Source: Platynereis dumerilii
Lineage: Eukaryota > Annelida > Polychaeta > Phyllodocida > Nereididae
Direction of reading: 5' to 3'
NCBI GenBank assembly: GCA_026936325.1
Contig: JAPTHN010000024.1
Coordinates: 3,165,501-3,229,500, forward strand
DNA: 64,000 nt
Shown here: one piece after another, positions 42,824 through 56,171 of the stretch
Layout of the letters: each line of letters starts with the position of its first letter
Position numbering within the stretch: position 1 is the first letter of the stretch
Translations under genes and position numbers: made by a program
Notes under the pieces: generated by a model
Database searches by the model: none
The model's input: only the letters and a program-made list of their open reading frames with translations
What the model was told of the DNA's origin: nothing

Positions 42824-43770
42824 TGTGAGCTCCAGGTGTCTACTGGTTGACAGAGACAATCATTGACTACTAGTCACACTTACAGACTAAATAGTCAGTC
42901 CTCAATTAAACAGCTTCCCAAATATATTCTTATCACTGCAGTTGAGGGAGCTCAGCTAGCCAAGGATATGGCTATCACAATTCCAATAATTCAAAGACCA
43001 GATAGACTGGGATTTCAAGATGGTAACTTGCAGATGGTAATAATTACAAACAAAATAATGTATGGTTCACAGATAGACTAAAGAATAGAATGATTTATTG
43101 AAGATGACAGTGGGTTATATAGTGAAATGTACAAACAGGTAATTGGTGGATGGCAATCAGCCAATCAGAGAACAGTATTAATAAAATGGGACAGTGCCCT
43201 TATGCATTGTATAATCAGTATGTGGGTTCAGTGATTCTGGACTCCAGGTTTCATAACCAGAAAGGTGCTAATTGGTAAAGTGCAATTAACTTCCCTTAGA
43301 TAATTGTTACTAGCTTTTATCCCCCCAATTCATCTTAATTCCCAATAGACAGAATGCTGGATCACAGAGAATTGTCAGATGCCTTGGTTTGGCAAGGCCT
43401 TTGTGTTGGGGCTTATAGATAGGCCCAGCATGATAAATGGTACAACAATATAGAGGATTAAAGTTAGGGCCCTTTGTGTAACTTGCTGTCACAAAGGGCA
43501 AGCCATATGTGAATGGACTTTAATTATATGGTATCTTAAATGTGGACAATTCTCTGGACTGGCAAACTTGTATTATGCATTAAATGCATTGAAATTACTC
43601 TTGGCCAAAATGTACCAACTTAAATGCAGAAAAGATATATTACCCAACTTTTGGATCCAAGCCTCACTGATCAAGGTAAATACATAGAAGTGCTGTAGGG
43701 AAGCTCTAAGAAATAGATCTAAGGAATATATATATAAAATGGTATTCATAATTGCATGTATGCTTTTACA
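42824..43770. repeat. Left long terminal repeat
   Basis: TG...CA bounded, 947 bp. A frame of 72 codons starting near 42863 is repeated identically in the other LTR and is not taken as a gene. Confidence 0.85.
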
Positions 43771-46700
43771 TTGGTTATACCGTGCCCCAGCTGTGTGATA
43801 CTGTTAGCACACAGCTTTGGGTTCTACCAAAAGTTATCAAAATAAGTAAAAGATGCAATTAATTAATTAAACAATGCTTGCTCTCCCAAGGATTAAAGGC
43901 CGGTGTGTTACAAAAGACTCACACCAAACATACCAAGTATACGACATTGGCCTTTAACCAGCAAAATTTAAATACAGTGATTAAATGACAATTGTGTAAA
44001 TGATAAAATGCGGTGGCCGACAATAGGCTTAATAAAAAGGCTTATCCTTTAGTTACACAATGATAGGGCTTCAAAAGCCATTATCAGTAATTCCCATTGA
44101 CACCCTAGTTGGTGGGCAATGGACAGTAATCCTCAGTAATCTAGAGTAAGATAACTTCTATACATCAATAGCATGACAATCTGTCATGGTACACAAAAGA
44201 TGATGCGTAGTTGCACCATGGCTAATTCAATACAATTTAATCTAATTTGTTATACAATATAATACAAGTAATTCTACACACATATTTGAGCTTCCCTTAG
44301 ACAGCGTGAACCATAAAAAAGAAATATTTTGATGTTTTATGCACACACATAGACATGACATAACATAAACGGTAAATGACAAACAAACTGACAGATAACA
44401 CGCACTGGTACATAGATTTACAGATAACATATAAACATCAAACATATAGACACAGAAAATGACACATATTAACACATGATGGCGTTGCTAGTTTGGTCTT
44501 CTAGATACCAGACCGCCATCCTACCAATTAAAGGAAATATGATGACTATAACGTAGGATTAAGGTGACTAAACTTAGGACGTCTACGTTAATCTATTTCC
44601 TGAAATTGTGGTGATAACTAGTTATTGTGTGTAGCGCCGGGGACTAAATTGAGGATCAAGTTTCTCCAGCCTACAACTTGGGACTTCTCAATTGACCAGA
44701 CGCTCACAATGAAATGTTATAAGTTGCTAATGTTAAACTTTCTAAATTATCTAATTGACTTAGGGGGGTGGCTAAACTTGGGCTTGAAGCGCCGACCTAG
44801 CTAAATGGCTCCAAGTTGACCTTCCTAAGATTTACTATAATACAGTGAAGTGATAGATAAATGTTGTGATTAAATGGGTGCCCTCGACCTAGGCAAAGCC
44901 CCTTATAGTGGATGTGTCATTTAATGGTAAATGAGAAAAATAAAAAAAACTCATAAATTTTGGAGAAAATTTGAAAAACTCCTAGAATCTCATGCGCAAG
45001 TTAACTCAGGAACTTGCTTGAGCATGTAAAATTGAAATCCATGACTTCAGTCTATAAAAACCTATTGTAGGAAAATTTGACTGTTAAAAACCTACCAGGA
45101 AAATTAGACTGAGAACTGTTTTGATATGACATAAGTTGTAAAATTATTAATTGACATTATAAGTAAAATGGTGATATCATAAAATGTGATTATTGCTTTG
45201 TTGTCATTTTAAACTACGTCCCCTCATCGTGGTTCCCTGTTCTAGTTTTAGATTGTGTTTTCAGGTACGTCCACGTGGAGGTTCGCTTAAAATGACCTAG
45301 TTAAATTGAACAACGTTTGGTGATGTTACAAAATGTTGACATTAATACAATGCGACCCAATAAAATATAAATGGTTGATAAATGTATTGCAATACAAATG
45401 TTTGATCACCGTAGATATAACCTTGTCATGCCATTTTGTTTATAGTGATAATCCTCAATTGTTTTTGAAGAAAATAATAGAATTGGTACCAATGGCAGTT
45501 TGATATATTTATACAATAATTCGGGCAGTATGGAGTCAACTTCCTGCGAAAACCTAGGACGAAATGGAAGTAGTCTCCTTTACCCTACTGATGCGATGGT
45601 AATTTGGTAAATAATATTTGTTATATTGAAGTTTACAGATAAATAGTGGTTTAGAGTTTGTTTACACAATAATAAACTTATATTATTACGTGACACAATA
45701 ATAAGTAGATTGTACTTCATAATTGATGTTGTTGGGAGCTTTGTGTATGGTATGCTGCTTTAAAGTGCAGATTTGATTGGAATTGTCACCTTCTTTTTGC
45801 GAAAAAAAAACCTTTGTTTATAAGGAAAAATGAATTTTGAGGTGATAATAAATTGTGTTTACGAGCCCAAAAACCTCTTCGAGGAAAAGAGCTCACAACT
45901 GTTAAAATATTTGTTGCGGAAGCAAGAAAATTATACTGATAGATAGCTAAGAATGTATACTATTGAGGTAAATTAGTTGTAAACCTTCGCTAATGATTTT
46001 AGATGAGATATAAGAATTATTGTTTTGGGTCTTAAAATTTGCGACTAATGTTTACATTTGACATTTTGAAAACAATAAAAATGCTGCGTCATGGTAGATC
46101 AAAGGGTTTGGCGCGTGGGTGGGCCTGGTTGTTACGTAATCTACTTAATAGGCAATCAAGCCCAGAGGGGTCACTGGGGCATTTTGAGTGCAAAAGATCC
46201 AATGTATTAGAAGACATAGAATAAAATTTGATATGAAAGTCGCACAGTATCGTCTTGAAACTGGCTTGTCGACTGTAATTTGTGGGGTAAAATCTGGTTT
46301 TACGTCCCTAATTTATGCACTGGGAGCTAGACAATAATTACTGCGCGCGGCTTATGTTTGCAGGAATTTATAGTGCAGTAAATGACTATTTTAAAGTAAG
46401 TTCTTTGGGTTACAAAGAAAGCTCTGAAGATGACTTAATGTCATAAAAAAAAAGGTGCATTCAGAGATGCATATGTAGATCTCAGCTGCTCTATTAGGGA
46501 GCACCTAAACTGAGTCTTGTTACAGAAAATTAATACAGTGATAATAAATGACTTACATGAGGCGCATTTAGGTGCCCTAGCCCTTAGAAATACTCGATGT
46601 TAGAAAACACATATTATGAATGATAAATCTGCCTAATGATAATTACTTTCAACGAAATGACAATCTCGTAGCAGCAAAATGTTTGTCACAGCCAGGTTTG

Positions 46701-47580
46701 GTTGGGACATCAAATGGTTGATAAATTTGGCTGATCACTCGAGTTTGATCAGACCTAGGGTTATCAATCTCCGAAAGTTAACCTTTACATTACTTAAAAT
46801 TGATATGACCACCCATTGCTCGCCCGTACCTGGAATTTCTTTTTGTGCATGAGACAGGATCTCGTTGAGTTGGTCCTCGTTGAGCAGATCTCTGGTGAGT
46901 CGACCTAGTTGAATTTCAGTCCTCTGACGATGGGATGACTCGACTTGGGAGTGATACTGCTCGGTGGCCAATTCGAGCACAGCAATGTATCTGTTCAAGT
47001 CAGTAATGATTTCGATTAATGAGATTCGATGAGTGTTTTCGGTTCCTGGGGCTGTGGTGTGACGTGGGCCAGAGACCAAGCATCGTTGCTAGGTGGTCCC
47101 TCCTAATGGCTTGAGTCTCAAGGTCTATCGACAGACCTGTGCGTTCGAATGACTAAATTGAATTCATCCTGCTGTTGTTGATTCTTCTTTAAATTTTTGT
47201 TGTTGATACTCTTCTTAAAATTTTCCTTTTCATATCAAATTTTCGTTTTGTTTCCAATCCAATTTTGTTTCCCACGTTCTCCTTCATTTTGGACTAGAAG
47301 CATCCTGGTGACACAGGAGCCATGTTGGACAGGTTTTAGACGATCAGTTCGAAATCTTGAAGCCCATGTGCTTGGTAAAATTTATCTTCGCGCCTACTAC
47401 TTTCAACTAATGTAGGTCTTGTAGTACATCCAATAATGCGTATGGTAAAAGTTTCGATTTTCAAAATATCCACATAAAAAAAAAATTTTGGCTTGTGTTA
47501 CATCCAATGTGTATTCACTTTCACTGCTCCAGTAAGTTCACAAAAAGTTGACTCTGTTCAATTCACTCAGGGTACACCAT

Positions 47581-48526
47581 TGTGAGCTCCAGGTGTCTAC
47601 TGGTTGACAGAGACAATCATTGACTACTAGTCACACTTACAGACTAAATAGTCAGTCCTCAATTAAACAGCTTCCCAAATATATTCTTATCACTGCAGTT
47701 GAGGGAGCTCAGCTAGCCAAGGATATGGCTATCACAATTCCAATAATTCAAAGACCAGATAGACTGGGATTTCAAGATGGTAACTTGCAGATGGTAATAA
47801 TTACAAACAAAATAATGTATGGTTCACAGATAGACTAAAAGAATAGAATGATTTATTGAAGATGACAGTGGGTTATATAGTGAAATGTACAAACAGGTAA
47901 TTGGTGGATGGCAATCAGCCAATCAGAGAACAGTATTAATAAAATGGGACAGTGCCCTTATGCATTGTATAATCAGTATGTGGGTTCAGTGATTCTGGAC
48001 TCCAGGTTTCATAACCAGAAAGGTGCTAATTGGTAAAGTGCAATTAACTTCCCTTAGATAATTGTTACTAGCTTTTATCCCCCCAATTCATCTTAATTCC
48101 CAATAGACAGAATGCTGGATCACAGAGAATTGTCAGATGCCTTGGTTTGGCAAGGCCTTTGTGTTGGGGCTTATAGATAGGCCCAGCATGATAAATGGTA
48201 CAACAATATAGAGGATTAAATTTAGGGCCCTTTGTGTAACTTGCTGTCACAAAGGGCAAGCCATATGTGAATGGACTTTAATTATATGGTATCTTAAATG
48301 TGGACAATTCTCTGGACTGGCAAACTTGTATTATGCATTAAATGCATTGAAATTACTCTTGGCCAAAATGTACCAACTTAAATGCAGAAAAGATATATTA
48401 CCCAACTTTTGGATCCAAGCCTCACTGATCAAGGTAAATACATAGAAGTGCTGTAGGGAAGCTCTAAGAAATAGATCTAAGGAATGTATATAAAATGGTG
48501 TTGATAATTGCATGTATGCTTTTACA
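47581..48526. repeat. Right long terminal repeat
   Basis: TG...CA bounded, 946 bp, followed by the ATAT target duplication. It aligns with the left copy throughout with only a handful of differences. Confidence 0.85.
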
Positions 48527-48530
48527 ATAT

Positions 48531-49320
48531 GCTGTCATGTGTTGCCACCCAGTGACTAGTGTGCTATTCCGCAAGCTCCTGTGAGTGGTCCACATCATTT
48601 CAGTCTGAGGAACTCACACAATTTTGTCTGGAAGAAACCGGGGCAGTTTCTGAGTGTGCTGATGGCCTTGTCTACTTCCTTAGAGAATGTGATTGCCGAG
48701 TTGGACTCTGGTATATATACATCAATGTTGGATAGAAATTTTGTGAATGTGCAAAAAATGAAATTGGAACTTTTTCTTGGGACAGCAATGTTGCAGCATA
48801 CAAAATCAACTTTTGTGCCAGGTGGCAGCAGCATGCAGTTCTCATTTTCTTCAGACTGCAGTTAGTTTTAGATCTCATCATTGCTGTTATCTCTATCTTG
48901 ACCACTGAGCGCAAAAATAGACTTAATCCCCTTTTCAACTTTTCCAAAGTACTTACTACAGCCGATTAATCACTTATTTGCATGTTTGCTTATTTTGAAA
49001 GGCAGATCTTCATAAATAACATCAGTAAATGTAAGAACAAAGTGAGCTGTGTTTGCAAGCCAGTTTTATTGAGATATTAGAGTTTGAAAACAGGACATTA
49101 CCATAAAACGAGGTGACTTTGAACAGCCGGGGATGGCATGCAAAGCAGTACTTGCACAGTACATTTCTTCATGTAACTTTTAACACTTTTCCAAAAAAGA
49201 TTGAATTGATCCTCTGGCGAACAGATCGTTTCGGGTCATTGTCTGATGGATAGATATGCCTTTTTTTTTTTTAATGATTTCAAAAATATTTTTAAACAAT
49301 TTATTCGTTTTCGAGCTAGG
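48531..49320. other. Unassigned sequence right of the LTR element
   Basis: Open frames on both strands at about 48580-48950 are short and overlap each other. No family is recognised. Confidence 0.4.
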
Positions 49321-49329
49321 ACTCAGTCG

Positions 49330-50880
49330 CTATAGCATGAGCAATGTGCATGGATGAAATTTGGTACAGATGTGGCCGATATGGTCTAGTTGTGCCTTTT
49401 GATGGTCTCATTGATAGATATTCTATACTTTTTGAAAAAATGAGAAAAAATATTTTTTTTTTTGTTTTTGGGCTAAGACTCGATCACTATTGCATGTACA
49501 TGGATAAAGTTTGGTACACATATGCCCTATAAGGTCTAGTTGTGCCTTCTGAAAAACCTGATGGAAAATATTATATACTTTTTGAAATATTGAAAATTAG
49601 AATAATTTCTTTTTTGTTTCTGCCTCAAGACTCAGACACTATTGCATGTAGGGGAGAGCGGGGCACAGTGAGACGGCGGGCACAGTGAGACAAAGCCCGT
49701 AGCATCTACCTGGTACTGTTTACAGATCAACCCTTCTTTGTATAGTACAGAAATCAAGTAAGTGAGAGACTGTCCTATATCTTGAATGCTTACGTGGCAT
49801 ATCGAGAGTGGAATTTCAATATTTTTGTTTTTAGCCTGTAAAAGTAAATAATTTTGATAAACGACTTTTTGTTATAACTCCCAAGAAAAATGGTATAATG
49901 CAAAGCAATTGCCAGGGATTCAAACCTTGGTTGCTTGTCTTAGTTTAGTGAGATGACGAGGATTCAAAAGTTTTATAAACAGAGCTGCGTGGGGCACAGT
50001 GAGACAGTTTGAAGCGGGGCACAGTGAGACATCACAAAATACACTCGAAATGACATGAATGTAATTTATGACTCACAATTCACTATTAAAAACAAAATAC
50101 CTGCTATAAACTACTGATTTTAGTGAGTAATATCCACAGGGAAGCGTCAAAGAAGGATTTTGATTAGGATGTAACAGGTGCGGCAGGTTCAATAAGTCGT
50201 GCATGTGTCCCATGCGATGAAGTTTCAAAACATGCTCAAAAAAGGACCTAAAAAATCACCTAGCCAGCTGCTTTTATTAGAGCACAGTAGTTTCTGATGC
50301 AACAATTGATAGAACAATTCTGCAGGTCCTGATGATTGGCGGTTATGACAGCAGATGCCCTGTCTCACTGTGTCCTGCTTGCCATCTCACGTGCCCACGG
50401 GGCACAGTGAGACACTTAACGAGCACGTACATAACTCAAAGTTTTTCCAAACCTGTAAAAGGTAGGAACCTGAAACTATGTGACAATATACCCAACGGCC
50501 AACGTCATTATCTATAATGTGCACCTGATCTCATTTAACTCGTTGCTGCCAACATTTTGGAAGACTTGAAAATAAAAAAAGTGTCTCACTGTGCCCCGCT
50601 CTCCCCTATATGGATAAGGTTTGGTACACATGTGCCTTACATGGTCTAGTTGTGCCTTTTCATGGTCTGACTAATAGATATTCAATACTTTTTGTAATAT
50701 TGAGAATTTTTTTTTTTTATATCAGAGCCAAAACTGCCACGATTGCATATATGCAGCTATGAAATTTTCTACACATATCACCTATGCAATGTAGCAGTGC
50801 TTTTTGATGTGTATATGCACAAATTACTCTATTGCATACCTATATAGGTACAATTTGGTAAACACACTAATTTTACGGTG
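49330..50880 (+). repeat. Diverged tandem repeat of about 155 bp, split by an insertion
   Basis: Copies share GACTCAGACACTATTGCATG, TGGATAAAGTTTGGTACACA, GGTCTAGTTGTGCCTTTTGA and ATATTCTATACTTTTTGAAA. Two or more copies lie left of 49650 and two right of 50607. A 0.96-kb TIR element interrupts one unit at its TA. Confidence 0.82.
49651..50606. mobile_element. 956-bp TIR element with repeated GGGGCACAGTGAGAC
   Basis: Ends GGGGAGAGCGGGGCACAGTG and the complement CACTGTGCCCCGCTCTCCCC are a near-perfect inverted repeat flanked by TA on both sides. The motif GGCACAGTGAGAC recurs inside near 49678, 49993, 50019 and 50399, and inverted near 50365. No transposase frame. The TA duplication suggests a Tc1/mariner-type origin. 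Confidence 0.82.
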
Positions 50881-52072
50881 TAATTGTCTTCTTCCAAAGC
50901 CTAAAGGTGTTATTCGCTGAAGGTTCGCTGCTGCGCATCCTATGTTTCTAGTGCGTGAAGCCAGGGGTGCCAGAAGGAATCACAGGCGGCAGGGGTGGTC
51001 AGTAGGGTGTGGCTGGTGCCCAATAGTTGTCATATCCCACTGTACCATTTTTTGGTACTGTGTATTGGTGAAATTAACATTTCTGGAAAGTTTCATGAAA
51101 ATCGGAACATGCTTGACTTGAGCACATTTCACTTGAAAAATTTTGACTTATCTTCAAAAGCGCTAACCGCGGTATGGTATAACTTTGTCAATATCAATCC
51201 TACAGTCCTATATCCTATATGGTTGAACAGCCCTCAGTTAGAGCTTCAATTTGAATACCAACTTCAATGGTCTAGGACAGTTTTAAGCGGTACAACAAAG
51301 TTATAATCCATGCCTGTCCAGAAAATAAATTGCAGATAAGATAAAGACAACGTTTTGTTGGTAATCCAGGTGATATAGCATGGCAGAAAGTCCCAAAGAC
51401 AACACATTGACATTTTGAAGAAATTTTGATGATATTGGGATTACTTAAGTTTGATGCACTAATGTTCACAAATGTTCAAAGTTACTTTTTGTAAAATTTA
51501 ACTCTAAGCTCCCCAAGTTTCTGAAATGAGCCCTACACCCCAATATATAGACACACAATGATACAAAAATCTAATTAAAAACTTATTATTTTGAAAAAGA
51601 AGTTAATCATTTAGTTGGCATAAGGTTGGTGAGACCATAGTCCATATACATAATACGCATCAAACGATTCACAAGAACTGAGATTGATACAACATGTACC
51701 TCATTATAAGGCCCGGGGAATCACTTCCAAATCATTTGGCATCACTATCAGCTTCATAAACAGCTCTGGTCTTGGATTCAGCTCAAGCTTTGGCCAGATC
51801 ACCTGCATCGTGTAGGCCTATGTAGGGGAGCAGCTTTGAAAATCCTTTGCCTGCATTTTCAAGTGCATCATCCTGTCTCGACTAGCCTTCAAAGTGCATG
51901 TATATTATAACGCATCAGTCAAACCCAATCATTCATCCATCCAAACTTATTATGATTTAGCACACTGTTAGATACTTTCTTGGCTGCATGCACATAAATG
52001 TAGAGCCAGCTATAAGTTTTAAAAATTTGAGTTGAATAATGAATTGTGATAAATGGCATTAGTGACAATGTA

Positions 52073-53065
52073 CGAGGGGCGTTCAGAAAGTTCTGACCAA
52101 TTTTTCTGAGAGATGCTTATATTTGAGCTAGAGTCTTCAAATTTTCAGGAATACATCTTGAGGTATCAAGGAAACAAATGGCCAAGCAACTTTGAGACAC
52201 GATATATTTAAGTTGTTATTTTGTTGCCATGGAAACAGCAAGATGGGGAACCCAGCGCAGCTCATTTTTCTACTGAACTTGGAGTTATGTTTTCCCTGAA
52301 ATCTAGGGTCATATTATGTTGAAAAGGACTGCAAACCTGTGCAGGGCCTACTGGCAATTGTGATTGTAACTTTATGATGTCACAATGTTGTGCCAATCCA
52401 TTGTTTAGCCATTTAAACCTGATTTCTGCACTGTAAAGAGTGATTTTCGATGAGCATTTTACATGGACCCGAAACGCGATCAGAGAGCTTCAATCAAATT
52501 GTGTTTTCTCATAGGAAAGAATGATACACAAACCCAGGATCTCATTAGGACAGCATTTCTAGATATCTCGATGATGATTTAGCACCATGTGACTGTTGTT
52601 TATTCCCTAATCTAAAAGATGAGCTGGGAGGTGAAAGATATGCTACAAATCAGGACTTTTGACATGCCATTTCCAGGGCTTTTCTAAGTTAAGACTTTGA
52701 AAATTGCTTCACCGAGTGGATTGAAAGGATGCAAACATTTGTTTCATGCCACAGAGAGTACTTTGAAAAATTGTGAAGCTGCTGGTGAACATCTATGTTC
52801 ACAATTAATTGTGTATATGCGATAAATTTTGTGGCGATTTACAGAGCTAAATTGTTGAGTTTTGTGCGAAAAATTAAGCTGCGCTGCCTACCCCAAGGTG
52901 TGGTTTCCGTGGCAACAGAAAAGTAAGTTAAACATTGGCCACCGATGTAATATTTTCAGAATCAATGGCTATACACCTGAATTTTGTACTGTGAAAATTT
53001 CATTCAAGTACGTCTAAGAGAAAGGCCTGCTACAAAATTGGTCAGAACTTCCTGAACACTCCTCG
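52073..53065. mobile_element. 993-bp mariner-like element (CGAGGGGCGTTCAGAAAGTT ends)
   Basis: The left end CGAGGGGCGTTCAGAAAGTT and the right end complementary to it (GGAAGTTCTGACC near the end, CTCCTCG terminus) are flanked by TA. The inverted similarity extends about 200 bp with gaps. No long open frame. The termini resemble those of the MITE at 27620-28075. Confidence 0.72.
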
Positions 53066-53391
53066 TACATCAGAGATAATAAAGACTGTCCAGAGTTAAG
53101 TACATTTGTGTCTTTATTCAGATATAAAATTAATTCACAATAATATTAACAGAAGTACTACTTTGTTCATGAATTTAACTTAACTGTCCTCAGTTAACCT
53201 TGATTACAAATGTTGCTTCAGGACTACAAAAGGTTTGTTTAAAAGCAAAATGGTTAGCTGATAGATGTCCTTGTTGTTTTAAACCAAATTATGCCTATAT
53301 AATTTATAAGGACTGACAATTTCCTTGGCTAATTCACATATGGCTATTCAACAGGTGCCATGCCTGAAACTAGTTCACACAGAGCTATTAA

Positions 53392-56171
53392 GGCCTGGTG
53401 CAAATAAGAGCGTGACATGAGGGTGAAAAAAAAAGGTGTTCATTTTGCATTGAAACTTGGTGCAAGTTAAAGCACATATTTGTGGCAATAAGTACACAAA
53501 AAATCAGGGTTAAGTAACCATTTCCAACAGAGATATTGTGAATTTTTCAGTGAAAGACACAATAATGTAAAATTAAATTCATTTTAGATCAAGTTCCGTC
53601 AAAAGCATCATATAAGTCATACCTAATCAATTTCTGATTCTGTTTGCCATGTATGACATGCATGCATACTTTCGTGAAACACACAACTGTTCGAATTGTT
53701 CCAAATTTTCAAGACTGCCATTTTTCACAAAGATTCTTCCATTTATAAACCAGGTAGAATTAAACATTTTCTAAACAAAGATTTACACGTTTCTAATCAT
53801 ATAAAGATGGTCATAAATTGCTCTGTACACATAGCTTAGCATACAGTTCAAATTTCTGATAGATACAGCCATTAGTCTTAAAGATATTACATGTCGACAC
53901 AGCACTAAAACTTCAGTTTTAGGCGTTAGGGTCGGGACACCTGATGGAACTGTACCAAAAAACATTTAGTTGAACAGCTAATTAAATCACATATTAAGAA
54001 TAATATTATTATACATAAAATAGAATATTATAAAGGGTTTACAGAGGTCCTTACATTATAATACTGCCTCTTCCACAGTCATAAAATGGTCTCTTGTGTG
54101 AAGTATTTCACTAAAAATACTACTAAAGTTGTGTGGGATGAAGGTTGTCACATAAGTTACATTGTAAGTCGGCTTTACAACAGGGGGTCTTATAATGCAG
54201 GTGCCACTGGAATCTTCAAAGAGGACAACAGAGTCAACATGAACAGATTTTCATCTTAATTACCAGATTCTTATTGTACAAACTCCTCTAATACTTTTAT
54301 TTGACCATTTTCTTTTATTTTGTTGCACATCTCAACTCTCCATTCTCCATCAGCAATGTTACATGCAAATGGACACATTGCATAAAGACATTCTATTTTT
54401 CTATTTTCTGAGTTTAGCACCCATTTATAGATACTTGCAAAGAAAGATACATGACAGCTATGCTTTATTGTCACCCCAATCACAACCTACCGTGGACACT
54501 ATCCATGGAACTAATCTTGTACAACTAAGACTGATTTGAGGTTCTGCTAATTTCACAATGTAAATGTATAGTTGGCCTGCATATAGTAGATACAGCGACC
54601 TATAGTACATCTAGTAAAGCATGTAAAGAGAAAATTATTGAATATCATGCACCAGTCAGGTGGTCTCCAGTGCTGAACACCAAAGAACCAGAGATCACAA
54701 ATAGCAATGGCAGCTCAGGTCTGTAGCAATAACTGTATCGTGAGTACCATCAACCATGAGTTATAACAATTGGTTCACCGTATGAGACTTAACAGCTTCG
54801 TACACATCCATCATGTTCAGGTTCAGTGTCAGAAGCCTACCTATTGACATCATAGAAGGGAAAATGGCAGGGCTGTTAGTGTTGGGACATTTGGACATTA
54901 TGCCCTCGGATATATCATAATCGTAATTAAATTTTACATTTCATCATGTTTTTTGTGTGGAATTCGGCTCAGTTTGAAAAGATTTTTGTAAATTCTACTT
55001 TTTTTAGTATAAAGTCAAGCTAAATCCAGTGAACTGGGTGCTGTATTCAGCTACAAGAGACAATTCACCCAGCAGCCAGTGACTAGTGGCACATTTAAGT
55101 CACCTTGATAGGCTTACATATTGTTCCTTAGTTAATTTTAAACTTTTGATAGCTTGTTTATTCATTAAAGAATGTCATTTTATAACTTTAAAGTATATTA
55201 CTGTTACTCTTTTTTTACCCCACTCCTGCAGGTCCAAAAAAAGAGTCCTTTTGGCACTTTGTGCCATCTGAAATTACACAGAAGACTCGAGGAGTTGTCA
55301 TAGTCCCTCGTCAATGGCAAGCAGTAAAAAGAATCATAGGTTGAAAGGCAGAAAGTTTCAGGTCACATAGAGATGCAAAACAGAAGGTGTTAGGGTCGGG
55401 ACAGAGGTGTTAGGGTTGGGACAAGCAACAGTTTACAACTTCAGCTGAAAATACAAAAATGCAGGAGCATCAATTTTGGTGCTAAACAATTGAGTCCCTG
55501 TTGAGGGAAAATGTTGCTGTAAAAAGGTACATGCAGCCTTCCTGTCTTTGACAGGATGCTGCAACAAACTTAGTGTTAGGGTCGGGACAACTTTTACAAA
55601 GCAAGAAAGGATGATTTAAGGAAGCAGCTATGACATGTATTCAGGGAAATGAGGTATATTATGCAGTAGAGGGGTACTCAACCTAAGCTAGGAGGGCTCA
55701 TACGACACAGAATACAAAGAACCAACAGATACACATAATATGTTGCTCAGAAATTGCTAAAATTTCAATTTTTGGCTTCATTGGCAACTTTGGAGTCCAG
55801 TACACACTATTTGACAGGTACAAAGAGTGTCAAGATGCAATTGATAGTCACAGAACCAGAACTCCCATGGCCACGGCTAAGCATGCTTTCCATTGACAAA
55901 ATCGATCAAATTATTTTCTATATGAGGGGTTAAACATTGCTCAAAATATGCATGTCACGCCAAACTGCCTGAAAATGGCCATTTTCTGGACTTTCAAGAT
56001 ATCAGATAACTGGAACCTAAGCTCCGATTGTCCTGAAATTTGAAAGGTTTATTGACATAACAGTTTTCGGCACAAAAAAGTGATAAAGGATGCAACACAC
56101 TTATTTTCTGTAGTTTTAGAGCAGATACAATGTCGGCTTCACCGAAAAGACGCAAAAATTTGCACCAGGCC
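53392..56171. mobile_element. 2.8-kb TTAA-flanked TIR element (piggyBac-like target)
   Basis: GGCCTGGTGCAAAT at the left and ATTTGCACCAGGCC at the right are flanked by TTAA on both sides (53388-53391 and 56172-56175). A TTAA duplication is typical of piggyBac, but no transposase or classical piggyBac terminus is present. It contains repeated GTTAGGGTCGGGACA motifs and a small pogo-like MITE. Confidence 0.55.
54042..54209. mobile_element. 168-bp pogo-like MITE, older copy
   Basis: Ends CAGAGGTCCTTACATTATAA and, inverted, CAGTGGCACCTGCATTATAA match the termini of the copy at 28386-28548. TA precedes the left end; the right flank is GA. It is nested within the TTAA element. Confidence 0.6.

Larger units (their letters stand above)
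42824..48526. mobile_element. LTR-flanked element, non-autonomous, young
   Basis: Two direct repeats of about 946 bp (42824-43770 and 47581-48526), both starting TGTGAGCTCC and ending GCTTTTACA, bracket 3.8 kb. The 4-bp ATAT at 42820-42823 and 48527-48530 is a target duplication. The repeats are nearly identical over their length, so insertion was recent. The interior shows no recognisable gag or pol frame, only a 114-codon minus-strand frame of no known family near 46.7-47.1 kb. It is a non-autonomous LTR derivative (LARD-like) of undetermined family. Orientation is not settled. Confidence 0.82.

Noticed and set aside
42863-47838. Duplicated 72-residue gene at 42863 and 47620
   Set aside because: The two copies are the same segment of the paired long terminal repeats. 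No family resemblance and no gene signals.
48581-48947. Overlapping frames on both strands right of the LTR element
   Set aside because: They are short, mutually overlapping, with no recognised family or splice signals.
55385-55420. Telomere-like TTAGGG repeats
   Set aside because: TTAGGG is part of a longer dispersed word GTTAGGGTCGGGACA and is not in tandem.
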